64,000 nucleotides of DNA. Origin: Megasphaera stantonii (lineage in GTDB: Bacteria; Bacillota; Negativicutes; Veillonellales; Megasphaeraceae). Made by a program: the position numbers and the translations under genes. Of this stretch, positions 26,405 through 34,953 are shown piece after piece. Numbering within the stretch: the stretch's first letter is position 1; every line of letters begins with the position of its first letter. The stretch covers positions 1,860,001 to 1,924,000 of the forward strand of contig NZ_CP029462.1 in NCBI RefSeq assembly GCF_003367905.1, read 5' to 3'. The notes beneath the pieces are model-generated. The model did not search any database, was not told where the DNA came from, and saw only the letters and a list, made by a program, of their open reading frames with translations.

Positions 26405-27736
26405 ATGGAAAAAATTGGATTCGTCAGCCTGGGCTGCTCGAAAAACCTCATCGATACGGAAGTAATGCTTGGCATTCTTCGCGATAAACATATGGAAATT
26501 ACCGACGATTTGGCCGATGCCGATATCATTATCGTCAATACGTGTACCTTTATTGAAAAGGCGAAGGAAGAATCGGTCAATACGATTTTGCAGGCCGCTG
26601 AATATAAGAAAACAGGCAAATGCCGCCTGCTGATCGTGACGGGCTGCCTCAGCCAGCAGTATAAGGAAGAATTGCTGAAGGAAATGCCTGAAATCGACGC
26701 CCTGCTGGGTACGGGCTCTTGGAACCGGATATGGGAGGCCGTCGAAGTGGCAAATCAGGGCGAACGGGCCTGCTTCATGGACGACGTGAGCCACTTGTAC
26801 GACGAGCACACGAGCCGCATGCGCACGACGCCGTCGTACAGCGCCTACGTCAAGATAGCCGAAGGCTGCAACAACGGCTGCTCCTTCTGCATCATTCCGC
26901 ACGTGCGGGGGCGCTTGTGCAGCCGTCCTGTCGCGTCGGTCGTAGAAGAGGTAAAGCAGCTGGCTGCCGACGGCGTGAAGGAAATCAATATCATCGCCCA
27001 GGATACGACGAGCTATGGCGTCGATTTGGCCGGCCGCTCCCTCCTGCCCGATTTGCTGCGGGAGCTGGTTAAAATAGACGGCGTCCGCTGGATCCGCTTG
27101 TTTTATTTATATCCGTCTTATTTTACGGACGAATTGATGAATCTCATCGTCGAAGAAGAAAAGATTTGCCCCTACGTCGACCTGCCGCTGCAGCACATTT
27201 CCCAGTCCGTGCTTAAACGCATGAACCGCCGCGATTCGGAAGAAGACGTGCGCAATCTGATGAAGAAGCTTTGTAGCCACGGCCGCAAGCTGACCCTGCG
27301 TTCGACCTTTATCGTCGGCTTTCCCGGCGAAACGGAAGAAGAATTCCAGGAATTGTGCGATTTTGTCGACGAAACGGAATTCGACGACGTCGGCGTCTTT
27401 ACGTATTCCCAGGAAGAAGGCACTGCAGCGGCACGGATGGACGGCCAGATTCCGGAAGACGTCAAGGAAGAACGGTATCACGCGCTCATGGCTATTCAGG
27501 CCAAGGTATCGGAACGGCGCAATCAGGAGCTGGAGGGGACGATTCATACCTTTCTCGTCGAAAGCATTCAGGAAGAAGGCGGCGTGCGCCAGGCCGTAGG
27601 CCGCATTGAGGTGCAGGCTCCGGAAGTAGACGGCCTGACCTATCTGGAAGATGCGGAAACGGTGCAGCCCGGCGATATGGTGCAGGTGCGCATCGTTCAG
27701 GGCTTTGCTTACGATTTAGTAGCGGAGCTGGTATGA
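26405..27736 (+). CDS. rimO: Ribosomal protein S12 methylthiotransferase
   Basis: 443 aa. Adds a methylthio group to an aspartate of ribosomal protein S12 using two iron-sulfur clusters and SAM. The N-terminal UPF0004 domain has SLGCSKNLIDTE and further cysteines at NTCTF and TGCLSQ; the radical SAM motif is GCNNGCSFCIIP (CxxxCxxC) near residue 155; a C-terminal TRAM domain runs from about residue 375. The start codon comes directly after the previous stop, with AAAGGAG upstream inside the preceding gene. It forms an operon with ygiQ, the binding protein and cinA. Confidence 0.96.
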   Translation: MEKIGFVSLGCSKNLIDTEVMLGILRDKHMEITDDLADADIIIVNTCTFIEKAKEESVNTILQAAEYKKTGKCRLLIVTGCLSQQYKEELLKEMPEIDALLGTGSWNRIWEAVEVANQGERACFMDDVSHLYDEHTSRMRTTPSYSAYVKIAEGCNNGCSFCIIPHVRGRLCSRPVASVVEEVKQLAADGVKEINIIAQDTTSYGVDLAGRSLLPDLLRELVKIDGVRWIRLFYLYPSYFTDELMNLIVEEEKICPYVDLPLQHISQSVLKRMNRRDSEEDVRNLMKKLCSHGRKLTLRSTFIVGFPGETEEEFQELCDFVDETEFDDVGVFTYSQEEGTAAARMDGQIPEDVKEERYHALMAIQAKVSERRNQELEGTIHTFLVESIQEEGGVRQAVGRIEVQAPEVDGLTYLEDAETVQPGDMVQVRIVQGFAYDLVAELV

Positions 27737-27752
27737 CGGCGAGGTGAATCCA

Positions 27753-29006
27753 GTGTTAGTAGAACTCATTACGACGGGCTCGGAGCTGCTGCTCGGAGAA
27801 ATCGTCAACGAGAATTCGCGGTATTTGTCTAAAGAACTCAATCGGCTCGGCTATTCCGTCGTATACCACACGACGGTCGGCGATAATCCCGAGCGGATGG
27901 AGCAGGTATTCCGCACGGCCCTGTTGCGGGCCGATATCGTCATCACGACGGGCGGCCTCGGGCCGACGCAGGGCGACGTGACGAAAATCGTCGGCGCCAA
28001 GGTCATGGATGCGCCGCTGGAATATCACCCCGACATCGTCGAAGGCATACGCCAGTGGGTGAAGGAGCATCATCCCAGCCGGGAGCTGACGGAAAATCAG
28101 AAGCGTCAGGCCATGATTCCCGCCGGAGCCGATATCTTTTCCAACGGAGCCGGCACTGCGCCGGGCGTAGCCATCCATAAGGGCGGCAAGCTCCTCGTCC
28201 ACCTGCCGGGGCCGCCGACGGAAATGCGCTGGATGTACGAGCACCGGCTGAAGCCCTATTTGCTTCGTACCTTTGGCTCCCAGGGCTATATCCAGTCGCT
28301 GTACATCAAGATTTACGACATGGGCGAAGCCTTCATTGAAGAAAAGCTCATGGATTTAGTGACGAAGCAGTCGAACCCGACGATTGCCATGTACGCCCGC
28401 CCGGGATTCGTCGAAGTGCGCATTACGGCGCGGGCCCGGACGGAAGCGGAGGCTAAGGCCATGCTGTCGCCGCTGGGAGAAGAAATGCGCCGCCGCCTGC
28501 AGCGGACGGCCGTAGCCTACGACGATGAAACAGTCGCTCACGTATTGGGGAGGGAAGCCCTGCGCCGGAATTTGACGATCAGCGCGGCTGAATCCTGTAC
28601 GGGCGGCCTCGTCGGCTCCCTGATTACGGACGTGCCCGGTGCGTCGGCCTACTTCCGCGGTTCGGCCGGCACGTACTGCAATGAAATGAAAGAACAGATA
28701 CTCGGCGTATCTCATGAGACGCTGGAACGGTATACGGCAGTGAGCGCCCAGACGGCCTGCGAAATGGCCCAGGGCAGCAGGCGGCTGTACGGCTCGGATG
28801 TCGCCATCAGCACGACGGGCATCGCCGGACCGGACGGAGGTACGGCAGAGCAGCCTGTAGGCCTCGTATATACGGGCATAGACGGGCCGTGGGGCACCGT
28901 ATCCCATCGCGACATCTATCCCGGCGACAGGGCGGAGGTCAAGCGCCGGGCGGCGGCTCGGGCCATTTATTATGCCGTTCAATATATCTTGAAACAAGGA
29001 GAATAA
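27753..29006 (+). CDS. cinA: CinA: competence/damage-inducible protein with NMN amidohydrolase domain
   Basis: 417 aa. N-terminal MoCF-like domain ([18 protein letters not shown], then [13 protein letters not shown]) and C-terminal CinA domain ([21 protein letters not shown], later [13 protein letters not shown]), which in the family deamidates nicotinamide mononucleotide; the two-domain form also has ADP-ribose pyrophosphatase activity. GTG 27753 was chosen because GAGGTG lies 6 nt upstream; the GTG at 27744 is part of that site. cinA next to recA is a conserved pairing in Firmicutes. Confidence 0.95.
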   Translation: MLVELITTGSELLLGEIVNENSRYLSKELNRLGYSVVYHTTVGDNPERMEQVFRTALLRADIVITTGGLGPTQGDVTKIVGAKVMDAPLEYHPDIVEGIRQWVKEHHPSRELTENQKRQAMIPAGADIFSNGAGTAPGVAIHKGGKLLVHLPGPPTEMRWMYEHRLKPYLLRTFGSQGYIQSLYIKIYDMGEAFIEEKLMDLVTKQSNPTIAMYARPGFVEVRITARARTEAEAKAMLSPLGEEMRRRLQRTAVAYDDETVAHVLGREALRRNLTISAAESCTGGLVGSLITDVPGASAYFRGSAGTYCNEMKEQILGVSHETLERYTAVSAQTACEMAQGSRRLYGSDVAISTTGIAGPDGGTAEQPVGLVYTGIDGPWGTVSHRDIYPGDRAEVKRRAAARAIYYAVQYILKQGE

Positions 29007-29017
29007 GGAGACATATT

Positions 29018-30088
29018 ATGGATGCGAAACAAACTGCGCTTGAAAACGCAATGCGCAAGATCGAGAAGGATTTCGGCAAGGGCGCGATCATGCGTCTCGG
29101 CGATATAGCCGACAAGATGAATATGGAAGTCATTTCTTCCGGTTCCCTGGCCGTTGACCTGGCAGTCGGCGTCGGCGGCTATCCCCGCGGCCGCGTCATC
29201 GAAATTTACGGCCCCGAATCGTCCGGTAAGACGACGCTGGCCCTTCACGCCATCGCTTCGGCCCAAAAGAGCGGCGGCATTGCGGCCTTCATCGACGCGG
29301 AACATGCCTTAGACCCGGTCTATGCCCGTCATCTCGGCGTCGATACGGCGGAGCTGCTCATCTCCCAGCCGGACAACGGCGAGCAGGCTCTGGAAATTAC
29401 GGAAGAACTGGTACGCAGCGGCGCTGTAGACATCATCGTCGTCGACTCCGTAGCCGCCCTGGTGCCGAAGGCGGAAATCGAAGGGGAAATGGGCGATTCC
29501 CACGTCGGCCTGCAGGCCCGCCTCATGAGCCAGGCCCTGCGTAAGCTGACCGGCATTATCGCTAAATCGAAGGCCATCGTCATCTTTATCAACCAGCTCC
29601 GTGAAAAGGTCGGCGTCATGTTCGGCAACCCCGAAACGACGACGGGCGGCCGGGCCCTGAAATTCTACGCCTCTATCCGCATGGAAATCCGCAAGGGCGA
29701 AGCCATTAAGGCCGGCGGCGACGTCATCGGCAACCGGGCCCGGGTTAAGGTCGTAAAAAATAAAGTCGCGCCGCCGTTCCGAAACTGCGAATTCGACATC
29801 ATGTACGGCACGGGTATTTCCCGCGAAGGGACGATTCTCGATTTGGGCGCGTCCATGGACATCATCGAAAAGAGCGGCACCTGGTATTCGTATAAGGGCG
29901 AACGGCTGGGCCAGGGCAAGGAAAACGTCAAGGTATTCCTGAAAGAGCACGGCGACATTGCCGACGAAATTGAACAGATTATCCGCGATACCTTAGCCGC
30001 CGAGCCGGAAAAATTTGAAGACGTGATGGAAGAACCGATGCAGGCCGACGACTTGCCCGACACGCTGGCAGAAACTGACGGCGAATAA
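29018..30088 (+). CDS. recA: Recombinase RecA
   Basis: 356 aa. ATP-dependent strand exchange protein in recombination and the SOS response. Seen: Walker [10 protein letters not shown] near residue 65, [28 protein letters not shown] (Walker B and loop 1) and [21 protein letters not shown] (loop 2). ATG 29018 has AAGGAG 7 nt upstream. It follows cinA by 11 nt and precedes recX by 2 nt. I found no clear LexA/Cheo box in front of it; transcription probably comes from upstream genes. Confidence 0.98.
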   Translation: MDAKQTALENAMRKIEKDFGKGAIMRLGDIADKMNMEVISSGSLAVDLAVGVGGYPRGRVIEIYGPESSGKTTLALHAIASAQKSGGIAAFIDAEHALDPVYARHLGVDTAELLISQPDNGEQALEITEELVRSGAVDIIVVDSVAALVPKAEIEGEMGDSHVGLQARLMSQALRKLTGIIAKSKAIVIFINQLREKVGVMFGNPETTTGGRALKFYASIRMEIRKGEAIKAGGDVIGNRARVKVVKNKVAPPFRNCEFDIMYGTGISREGTILDLGASMDIIEKSGTWYSYKGERLGQGKENVKVFLKEHGDIADEIEQIIRDTLAAEPEKFEDVMEEPMQADDLPDTLAETDGE

Positions 30089-30090
30089 GC

Positions 30091-30510
30091 ATGGACTATA
30101 AGGAAGCCTATGCAAAATCGCTGCGCCTGCTGAACGTCCGCTTTCTCAGCGAAGGCGAGCTGCGCCGCAAGCTGGAGCGGCATGATGCCGACGGCGAGGT
30201 AATAGATGCCGTCATCGCCAAGCTGAAGGAGGAGCGGTTCGTCGACGACGAGCGCCTGGCCCGAGCCGTGTACAAGCAGTATGCCCAGAAGGGCCGGTAC
30301 GGCCATTTGTATATCGTCAACTGCCTGCGCCGCCGGGACCTTCCCGTTCCCGACGAGCTGGAGCGGCCCGACGAGGACGAAACGGCGCGGCGGTTGGTGG
30401 CCCAGCGCTTCAAAGGCGGAGGGGACGCGCGGAAAATCGCCCGTTTTCTTCAATACCGCGGCTTTTCACCCTCGGTGATTCGAAACGTCGTGGATGACTT
30501 TTATTCTTGA
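30091..30510 (+). CDS. recX: RecX, regulator of RecA
   Basis: 139 aa, on the short side for RecX. Family features are three-helix repeats: LNVRFLSEGELRRKLER and VIAKLKEERFVDDERLARA are clear, then a C-terminal repeat ending FSPSVIRNVVDDFYS. It binds RecA filaments and limits their activity. Start two bases after the recA stop, so translation is coupled. The TGA stop overlaps the -35 hexamer of the next promoter. Confidence 0.93.
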   Translation: MDYKEAYAKSLRLLNVRFLSEGELRRKLERHDADGEVIDAVIAKLKEERFVDDERLARAVYKQYAQKGRYGHLYIVNCLRRRDLPVPDELERPDEDETARRLVAQRFKGGGDARKIARFLQYRGFSPSVIRNVVDDFYS

Positions 30511-30535
30511 CATAGTTATCAAAAAATTTTACAAT
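30507..30535 (+). promoter_or_regulatory. Promoter P1 before rny
   Basis: TTGACA, 17-bp spacer, TACAAT: close to perfect. The -35 box overlaps the recX stop codon. Confidence 0.85.
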
Positions 30536-30547
30536 TAAATGAGCCGG

Positions 30548-30575
30548 TTGACACTGGTCAAATATTTTGCATAAT
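30548..30575 (+). promoter_or_regulatory. Promoter P2 before rny
   Basis: TTGACA, 16-bp spacer, CATAAT. A start near 30582 gives about 65 nt of RNA before the end of the hairpin at 30618-30648. Confidence 0.75.
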
Positions 30576-30617
30576 TGTAGGTTTTTTGAAGATGACGTAA
30601 ACAACACATACTCATAT

Positions 30618-30648
30618 AAAAAAGCCGGACTGCCGTTCGGCTTTTTTT
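30618..30648 (+). terminator. Hairpin terminator between the rny promoters and rny
   Basis: AAAAAAGCCGGAC (30618-30630) pairs with GTTCGGCTTTTTT (30635-30647), one G-U, loop TGCC, with a T7 tract. It ends only 25 nt before the rny start and lies downstream of both promoters, so it could serve as an attenuator as well as the recX terminator. Confidence 0.85.
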
Positions 30649-30673
30649 GATGAAGGGGAGGTGAAATCAGTAC

Positions 30674-32209
30674 ATGTTAGCTAGCATTGTCGCAGCAATC
30701 GTCTGCGGCGTCATAGGCGTAGGCGCAGGGTATATTTACCGCAAGAACATTGCCGAAGGCAAGATCGGGCAGGCCGAAGTAGAAGCGCAGCGGATTATTT
30801 CCACGGCGCAGCAGAACGCGGAAGCCCGCAAGAAGGAACTGGTCCTGGAAGGCAAGGAAGAAGTGCATAAACTGCGTACGGACGCCGAACGGGAAAATAA
30901 GGAGCGCCGCAGCGAATTACAACGCATGGAACGGCGGTTGCTGCAGAAGGAAGAACATTTAGACAAGAAATTTGAGTCCATAGAAAAGAAAGAGGAATCG
31001 TTGCAGCGTAAGGAAGACGAAGTGACGAAAATCCAGGAGAAGATCGAAGCGCTTCACGCCCAGGAAATGGCTGAACTGGAACGGATTTCGGGCCTTACAT
31101 ACGACGAGGCGAAGGAGCTCCTCCTTTGCAACGTGCAGTCGGAGGTAAAGCACGAAACGGCTCAAATGATCAAGATGATGGAAGACGAAGCGAAGGAAGA
31201 AGCCGAAGGAAAGGCGCGGGAAATTATTGCCACGGCGATTCAGCGCTGCGCTGCCGACCACGTAGCGGAAACGACGGTCTCCGTCGTATCCCTGCCGAAC
31301 GACGAAATGAAAGGCCGTATTATCGGCCGGGAAGGCCGTAATATCCGGGCTATCGAAACCCTGACGGGCGTCGACCTCATCATCGACGATACGCCGGAAG
31401 CCGTCATCTTGTCGTGCTTCGACCCCATTCGCCGCGAAATCGCCCGCATCGCCTTGGAAAAGCTCATCGCCGACGGACGTATTCATCCGGCGCGCATTGA
31501 AGAAATGGTGGAAAAAGCCCGCAAGGAAGTCAACCAGAAGATCCGCGAAGCCGGCGAACAGGCGACGTATGAAACAGGCGTTCACGGCCTGCATCCGGAA
31601 CTCATCAAGATCCTGGGGCGTCTGCGGTACCGTACGAGCTACGGCCAGAACGTACTGCGCCATTCTATCGAAGTATCCCAGCTGGCGGGCATTATGGCCG
31701 CCGAGCTCGGCGTAGACGAAACGCTGGCCAAGCGGGCCGGTTTGATTCATGATATCGGCAAAGCCCTGGATCATGAATTGGAAGGCACCCACGTATCTAT
31801 CGGCGCGGAAGTCGCCAAGAAGTACGGCGAATCCAAGCTGAGCATCAACTGTATTTCCGCGCACCACGGCGACGAAGAGCCGCGGAGCATCGAAGCCGTC
31901 CTCGTGTCGGCGGCGGACGCCGTATCGGCGGCGCGGCCAGGTGCAAGACGGGAAACGCTGGAAAACTACCTGAAGCGATTGACAAAACTGGAAGAAATCG
32001 CAAAATCTTTCGACGGCGTCGAAGATTGCTTTGCCATACAGGCCGGACGCGAAATCCGCGTCATGGTCAAACCGGAAAAGATCGACGAATCGGACTGCGT
32101 TCTCCTCGTTCACGACATCGTCAAGCGGATCGAGGCCGAACTGGAATATCCCGGTCAGATCAAAGTCGTCGTCATTCGGGAAACGCGAATGATCGATTAT
32201 GCAAAATAA
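30674..32209 (+). CDS. rny: Ribonuclease Y
   Basis: 511 aa. Membrane-anchored endoribonuclease that starts mRNA decay in many Firmicutes. Order: N-terminal membrane helix (residues 2-22), long charged coiled coil (~30-200), KH domain ([21 protein letters not shown] near residue 215), HD domain ([18 protein letters not shown] ... [14 protein letters not shown] near residue 360; metal ligands His-Asp) and the C-terminal domain. The SD is GGGGAGGTG. It is monocistronic between its own promoters and terminator. Confidence 0.97.
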   Translation: MLASIVAAIVCGVIGVGAGYIYRKNIAEGKIGQAEVEAQRIISTAQQNAEARKKELVLEGKEEVHKLRTDAERENKERRSELQRMERRLLQKEEHLDKKFESIEKKEESLQRKEDEVTKIQEKIEALHAQEMAELERISGLTYDEAKELLLCNVQSEVKHETAQMIKMMEDEAKEEAEGKAREIIATAIQRCAADHVAETTVSVVSLPNDEMKGRIIGREGRNIRAIETLTGVDLIIDDTPEAVILSCFDPIRREIARIALEKLIADGRIHPARIEEMVEKARKEVNQKIREAGEQATYETGVHGLHPELIKILGRLRYRTSYGQNVLRHSIEVSQLAGIMAAELGVDETLAKRAGLIHDIGKALDHELEGTHVSIGAEVAKKYGESKLSINCISAHHGDEEPRSIEAVLVSAADAVSAARPGARRETLENYLKRLTKLEEIAKSFDGVEDCFAIQAGREIRVMVKPEKIDESDCVLLVHDIVKRIEAELEYPGQIKVVVIRETRMIDYAK

Positions 32210-32222
32210 TATGGAATACAAG

Positions 32223-32255
32223 TCCCTTGCCCCTGTCCGGGCAGGGGATTTTTTT
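32223..32255 (+). terminator. Intrinsic terminator after rny
   Basis: TCCCTTGCCC (32223-32232) pairs with GGGCAGGGGA (32239-32248), one G-U, then T7. Confidence 0.9.
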
Positions 32256-32327
32256 CGCCTGATACGAGGGGCGAACGGGGTTCTGGAAAGGGAATGAGCA
32301 AATTATAAAAAAAATGAAAAAAAGGGC

Positions 32328-32356
32328 TTGCCAAAACGAGTGGGACATGGTAGAAT
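32328..32356 (+). promoter_or_regulatory. Promoter of the tRNA cluster
   Basis: TTGCCA, 17-bp spacer, TAGAAT, about 42 bp before tRNA-Asp. Confidence 0.8.
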
Positions 32357-32397
32357 ACTTTTTGTCGGAACGCGAGAGGTTCCGATAAGTATGAAAC

Positions 32398-32474
32398 GGC
32401 CCCGTGGTGTAGCGGTTTAACATGTCGCCCTGTCACGGCGAAGATCGTCGGTTCAAATCCGATCGGGGTCGCCA
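32398..32474 (+). tRNA. tRNA-Asp (GTC)
   Basis: 77 nt with encoded CCA. Acceptor GGCCCCG/CGGGGTC (one G-U), anticodon loop CTGTCAC with anticodon GTC, T loop GTTCAAATC. First of five tRNAs in one transcript. Confidence 0.95.
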
Positions 32475-32480
32475 TATTTT

Positions 32481-32556
32481 GCTCAGGTAGCTCAGTCGGT
32501 AGAGCAGGGGACTGAAAATCCCCGTGTCGGCGGTTCAATTCCGTCCCTGAGCACCA
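32481..32556 (+). tRNA. tRNA-Phe (GAA)
   Basis: 76 nt with encoded CCA. Acceptor GCTCAGG/CCTGAGC, anticodon loop CTGAAAA, T arm GGTTCAATTCC. Confidence 0.95.
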
Positions 32557-32563
32557 TCTACAT

Positions 32564-32638
32564 GCGGAAGTAGCTCAGTGGTAGAGCACCACCTTGCCAA
32601 GGTGGGGGTCGCGAGTTCGAGCCTCGTTTTCCGCTCCA
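32564..32638 (+). tRNA. tRNA-Gly (GCC)
   Basis: 75 nt with encoded CCA. Acceptor GCGGAAG/TTTCCGC, anticodon stem CACCT/GGTGG with anticodon GCC, T arm GAGTTCGAGCCTC. Confidence 0.95.
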
Positions 32639-32644
32639 TAATAT

Positions 32645-32718
32645 GGCGGCATAGCCAAGCGGTAAGGCAGAGGTCTGCAAAACCTTCATCCCCAGTTCGA
32701 TTCTGGGTGCCGCCTCCA
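32645..32718 (+). tRNA. tRNA-Cys (GCA)
   Basis: 74 nt with encoded CCA. Acceptor GGCGGCA/TGCCGCC, anticodon loop CTGCAAA, T arm CAGTTCGATTCTG. Confidence 0.95.
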
Positions 32719-32731
32719 TATTTCTCGTCGT

Positions 32732-32820
32732 GCCGAGGTGGCGGAACTGGCAGACGCAACGGACTTAAAATCCGTCGGATAGAAATATCCGTACCGGTTC
32801 GATTCCGGTCCCCGGCACCA
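32732..32820 (+). tRNA. tRNA-Leu (TAA)
   Basis: 89 nt with encoded CCA and a long class II variable arm (TCGGATAGAAATATCCGTA). Anticodon TAA in CTTAAAA. The acceptor stem has one A-C mismatch (GCCGAGG/CCCCGGC). Confidence 0.95.
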
Positions 32821-32883
32821 AATGAATAACACAGTACTGTGAGTGTTACGTTGGCTTCAGCCGGCACGTCTTACAGAATGTTT

Positions 32884-32915
32884 AAAAGGTTTGGATGGAA
32901 ATCCAAACCTTTTTT
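32884..32915 (+). terminator. Terminator of the tRNA cluster
   Basis: Perfect 13-bp stem AAAAGGTTTGGAT (32884-32896)/ATCCAAACCTTTT (32901-32913), GGAA loop, T run. Confidence 0.92.
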
Positions 32916-32942
32916 GTAATATTCTTTCATTTAATTTATAAT
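32914..32942 (+). promoter_or_regulatory. scpA promoter, possibly giving a leaderless mRNA
   Basis: TTGTAA, 17-bp spacer, TATAAT. The expected start (7 bp after the -10 box) falls on the ATG at 32949, which is in frame with scpA. Confidence 0.65.
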
Positions 32943-32960
32943 ATAAGAATGGCGGTCTGT

Positions 32961-33689
32961 ATGGAAGCATATCAGTACAAAGTATCTGATTTCGAAGGGC
33001 CTTTGGATTTGCTGTTGTATTTAATCGAAAAAAATAAAGTCGATATTTACAATATTCCCATAGCGGAGATTACCGATCAGTTCAACGCCTACGTCGACCA
33101 GCTCGACGGCTTCGACGTCAATTACGCCAGCAAGTTTTTCGTCATGGCGGCGACGCTGCTGCAGATTAAGTCGCGCCTGCTGCTGCCTAAACCGCCTAAG
33201 GCGGAGCCGGAAGAAGACGAAGAAGATCTGCAGGACCAGTTAGTCCGCCAGCTCGTCGAGTACAAGCGGATGAAAGAAATTTCCGGCGTCATGGGCGCGT
33301 TGTGGGAGCAGCGGAGCCATATGCTGGAACGGCCGGCGACGCCTATGCCCTATCAGGCCCGCTTTGTCGGGAAGATCGAGCGCGACGCCTTATATCGGGC
33401 TTTTCGCCTCGTATATCGGGCGCTGGAAGAAAAAAAGCCGCCGGAGGTTCATATCCGACAGGAAATATACAGCGTGGAAGAGTGCATGCAGCGCGTCGTG
33501 TACCAGCTGCGCCAAACGGCGCGGCCGGCTTCCGTGCTGGCCGTATTTCGCCGGTGCCGCTCCAAGGTCGAGCTCGTCGTCACCTTCCTGGCCGTATTGG
33601 AGCTCATTAAGCTGGGAACCTGCCATACTGTTTCGGAGGGAGAGGATGGGAATGCCGTTGCCTTGCGGTATGCCGGCGCATACGCATAA
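32961..33689 (+). CDS. scpA: Segregation and condensation protein A
   Basis: 242 aa from ATG 32961 (MEAYQYKVSDFEGPLDLLLYLIEKN), or 246 aa from ATG 32949. Kleisin subunit that bridges the two SMC heads in the chromosome-condensing SMC-ScpAB complex. The N-terminal kleisin helix and the C-terminal winged helix (ASVLAVFRRCRSKVELVVTFLAVLELIK) are both present. Neither start has a good Shine-Dalgarno, and the promoter would start transcription at about 32949, so leaderless translation is possible. It overlaps scpB by 44 bp. Confidence 0.93.
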   Translation: MEAYQYKVSDFEGPLDLLLYLIEKNKVDIYNIPIAEITDQFNAYVDQLDGFDVNYASKFFVMAATLLQIKSRLLLPKPPKAEPEEDEEDLQDQLVRQLVEYKRMKEISGVMGALWEQRSHMLERPATPMPYQARFVGKIERDALYRAFRLVYRALEEKKPPEVHIRQEIYSVEECMQRVVYQLRQTARPASVLAVFRRCRSKVELVVTFLAVLELIKLGTCHTVSEGEDGNAVALRYAGAYA

Positions 33690-34248
33690 GCCGGAAGCGC
33701 TGCTCGAGGCGCTGCTGTTTCTCAGCGGCCAGCCTATGACGGCGGCCGATATTTGCGCCCATACGGGCTGGAGCCGCGAAGAAACGGAAGCGGCGGCTTC
33801 GGCGCTGGAGCAGGTTCTCGACGAACGGCGCGGCCTCAAGCTCATCCGCGTTGCCGGAGGGTATCAGCTGGTCACGCGGCCCGAGCTGTACGACGCAGTC
33901 AAATGGGTGCGGACAGGCGCGGCGGAGCTGTCGCCCATGGCCTTGGAGGTACTGGCTATCGTGGCCTTCAAGCAGCCTGTCACGCGGGCCGATATCGAAA
34001 AGCTGCGCGGCGTGTCGTCGGAGCGCATTTTATCGTCTCTGCTGCAGCAGGGGCTGATCGTAGATTTGGGACGGAAGGACAGTCCGGGACGGCCGATCAT
34101 GTACGGCACGTCGGCATATTTTTTGGAATGCATCGGCATGGATTCGCTGGAAGAACTGGCCGGCCGCGTGCCGCCGGAACTGACGGCGCCTGCCGGCGAA
34201 GAGATACAGGAGGATATAGATGGAAAGGCTACAGAAGGTAATGAGTAA
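33646..34248 (+). CDS. scpB: Segregation and condensation protein B
   Basis: 200 aa. Tandem winged-helix protein that dimerises on ScpA in the SMC complex. Family marks: EALLEALLFLSGQPMTAADI near residue 20, GYQLVTRPELYDAVKW, and SPMALEVLAIVAFKQPVTRADIEKLRGV near residue 105, ending in FLECIGMDSLEEL. ATG 33646 has GGAGG 6 nt upstream. Overlaps with both scpA (44 bp) and the next gene (29 bp) indicate tight translational coupling. Confidence 0.95.
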   Translation: MGMPLPCGMPAHTHKPEALLEALLFLSGQPMTAADICAHTGWSREETEAAASALEQVLDERRGLKLIRVAGGYQLVTRPELYDAVKWVRTGAAELSPMALEVLAIVAFKQPVTRADIEKLRGVSSERILSSLLQQGLIVDLGRKDSPGRPIMYGTSAYFLECIGMDSLEELAGRVPPELTAPAGEEIQEDIDGKATEGNE

Positions 34249-34936
34249 CTGCGGCATCGCGTCGCGCCGCGCATCGGAGCAGATGATTTTAGACGGACGG
34301 GTCCGGGTAAACGGCGTCATCGTCCGCGAGCTCGGGACGAAGGTAAATCCCGATAAGGATATCATCCTCGTCGACGGCAAACGGCTGGAAGCGCAGCCGA
34401 AGCATTATTACTTATTTAATAAGCCCAAGGGCGTCATTACGACGTCCAGCGACGACCAGGGCCGGCCGACGGTCATGGATTATTTCCGCAAGGAAAAGGA
34501 CCGCATTTACGCCGTAGGGCGGCTGGACCAAAATACGGAAGGCCTCCTGCTCATGACCAACGACGGCGAGCTGGCCAACATCCTCATGCATCCCAGCACG
34601 ATGGTCGATAAGACCTACGAAGTCAAGGTCAAAGGACGCATTTCCGATACGATACTGCAGAATCTGGCCGACGGCGTACCGCTGGAAGACGGCATGACGG
34701 CTCCTGCCGACGTATATTACGTCGGCTTCGACAGCAAGAGCGGCCTGACGACGATAGAAATTACGATTCACGAAGGGAAAAACCGCCAGGTACGCCGCAT
34801 GATCGAGCATTTCGGCTTTCAGGTGCACAATTTGCGCCGCGTCCAGTACGCCTTCTTGACCCTGAGCGGCGTCAAGCGCGGCTCGTACCGCAGCCTGAAG
34901 CCTGAAGAAGTCGCTGAACTGTATAAATACAAATAA
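34220..34936 (+). CDS. rluB: RluB-family 23S rRNA pseudouridine synthase
   Basis: 238 aa. Converts a uridine of 23S rRNA (near 2605 in E. coli numbering) to pseudouridine. N-terminal S4 RNA-binding domain (MERLQKVMSNCGIASRRASEQMILDGRVRVNG), then the catalytic domain with YLFNKPKGVITTSSD and GRLDQNTEGLLLMTNDG, whose Asp is the catalytic residue, and GKNRQVRRMIEHFG. The choice of RluB over RsuA/RluF rests on overall similarity and on the scpAB neighbourhood, which is typical of Firmicute rluB. Confidence 0.92.
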   Translation: MERLQKVMSNCGIASRRASEQMILDGRVRVNGVIVRELGTKVNPDKDIILVDGKRLEAQPKHYYLFNKPKGVITTSSDDQGRPTVMDYFRKEKDRIYAVGRLDQNTEGLLLMTNDGELANILMHPSTMVDKTYEVKVKGRISDTILQNLADGVPLEDGMTAPADVYYVGFDSKSGLTTIEITIHEGKNRQVRRMIEHFGFQVHNLRRVQYAFLTLSGVKRGSYRSLKPEEVAELYKYK

Positions 34937-34953
34937 AAGGGCGGGAACGTCTG

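Noticed and set aside
28960-29018. SOS (LexA) box upstream of recA
   Set aside because: No GAAC-N4-GTTC-type site could be seen in the end of cinA or the 11-bp gap.
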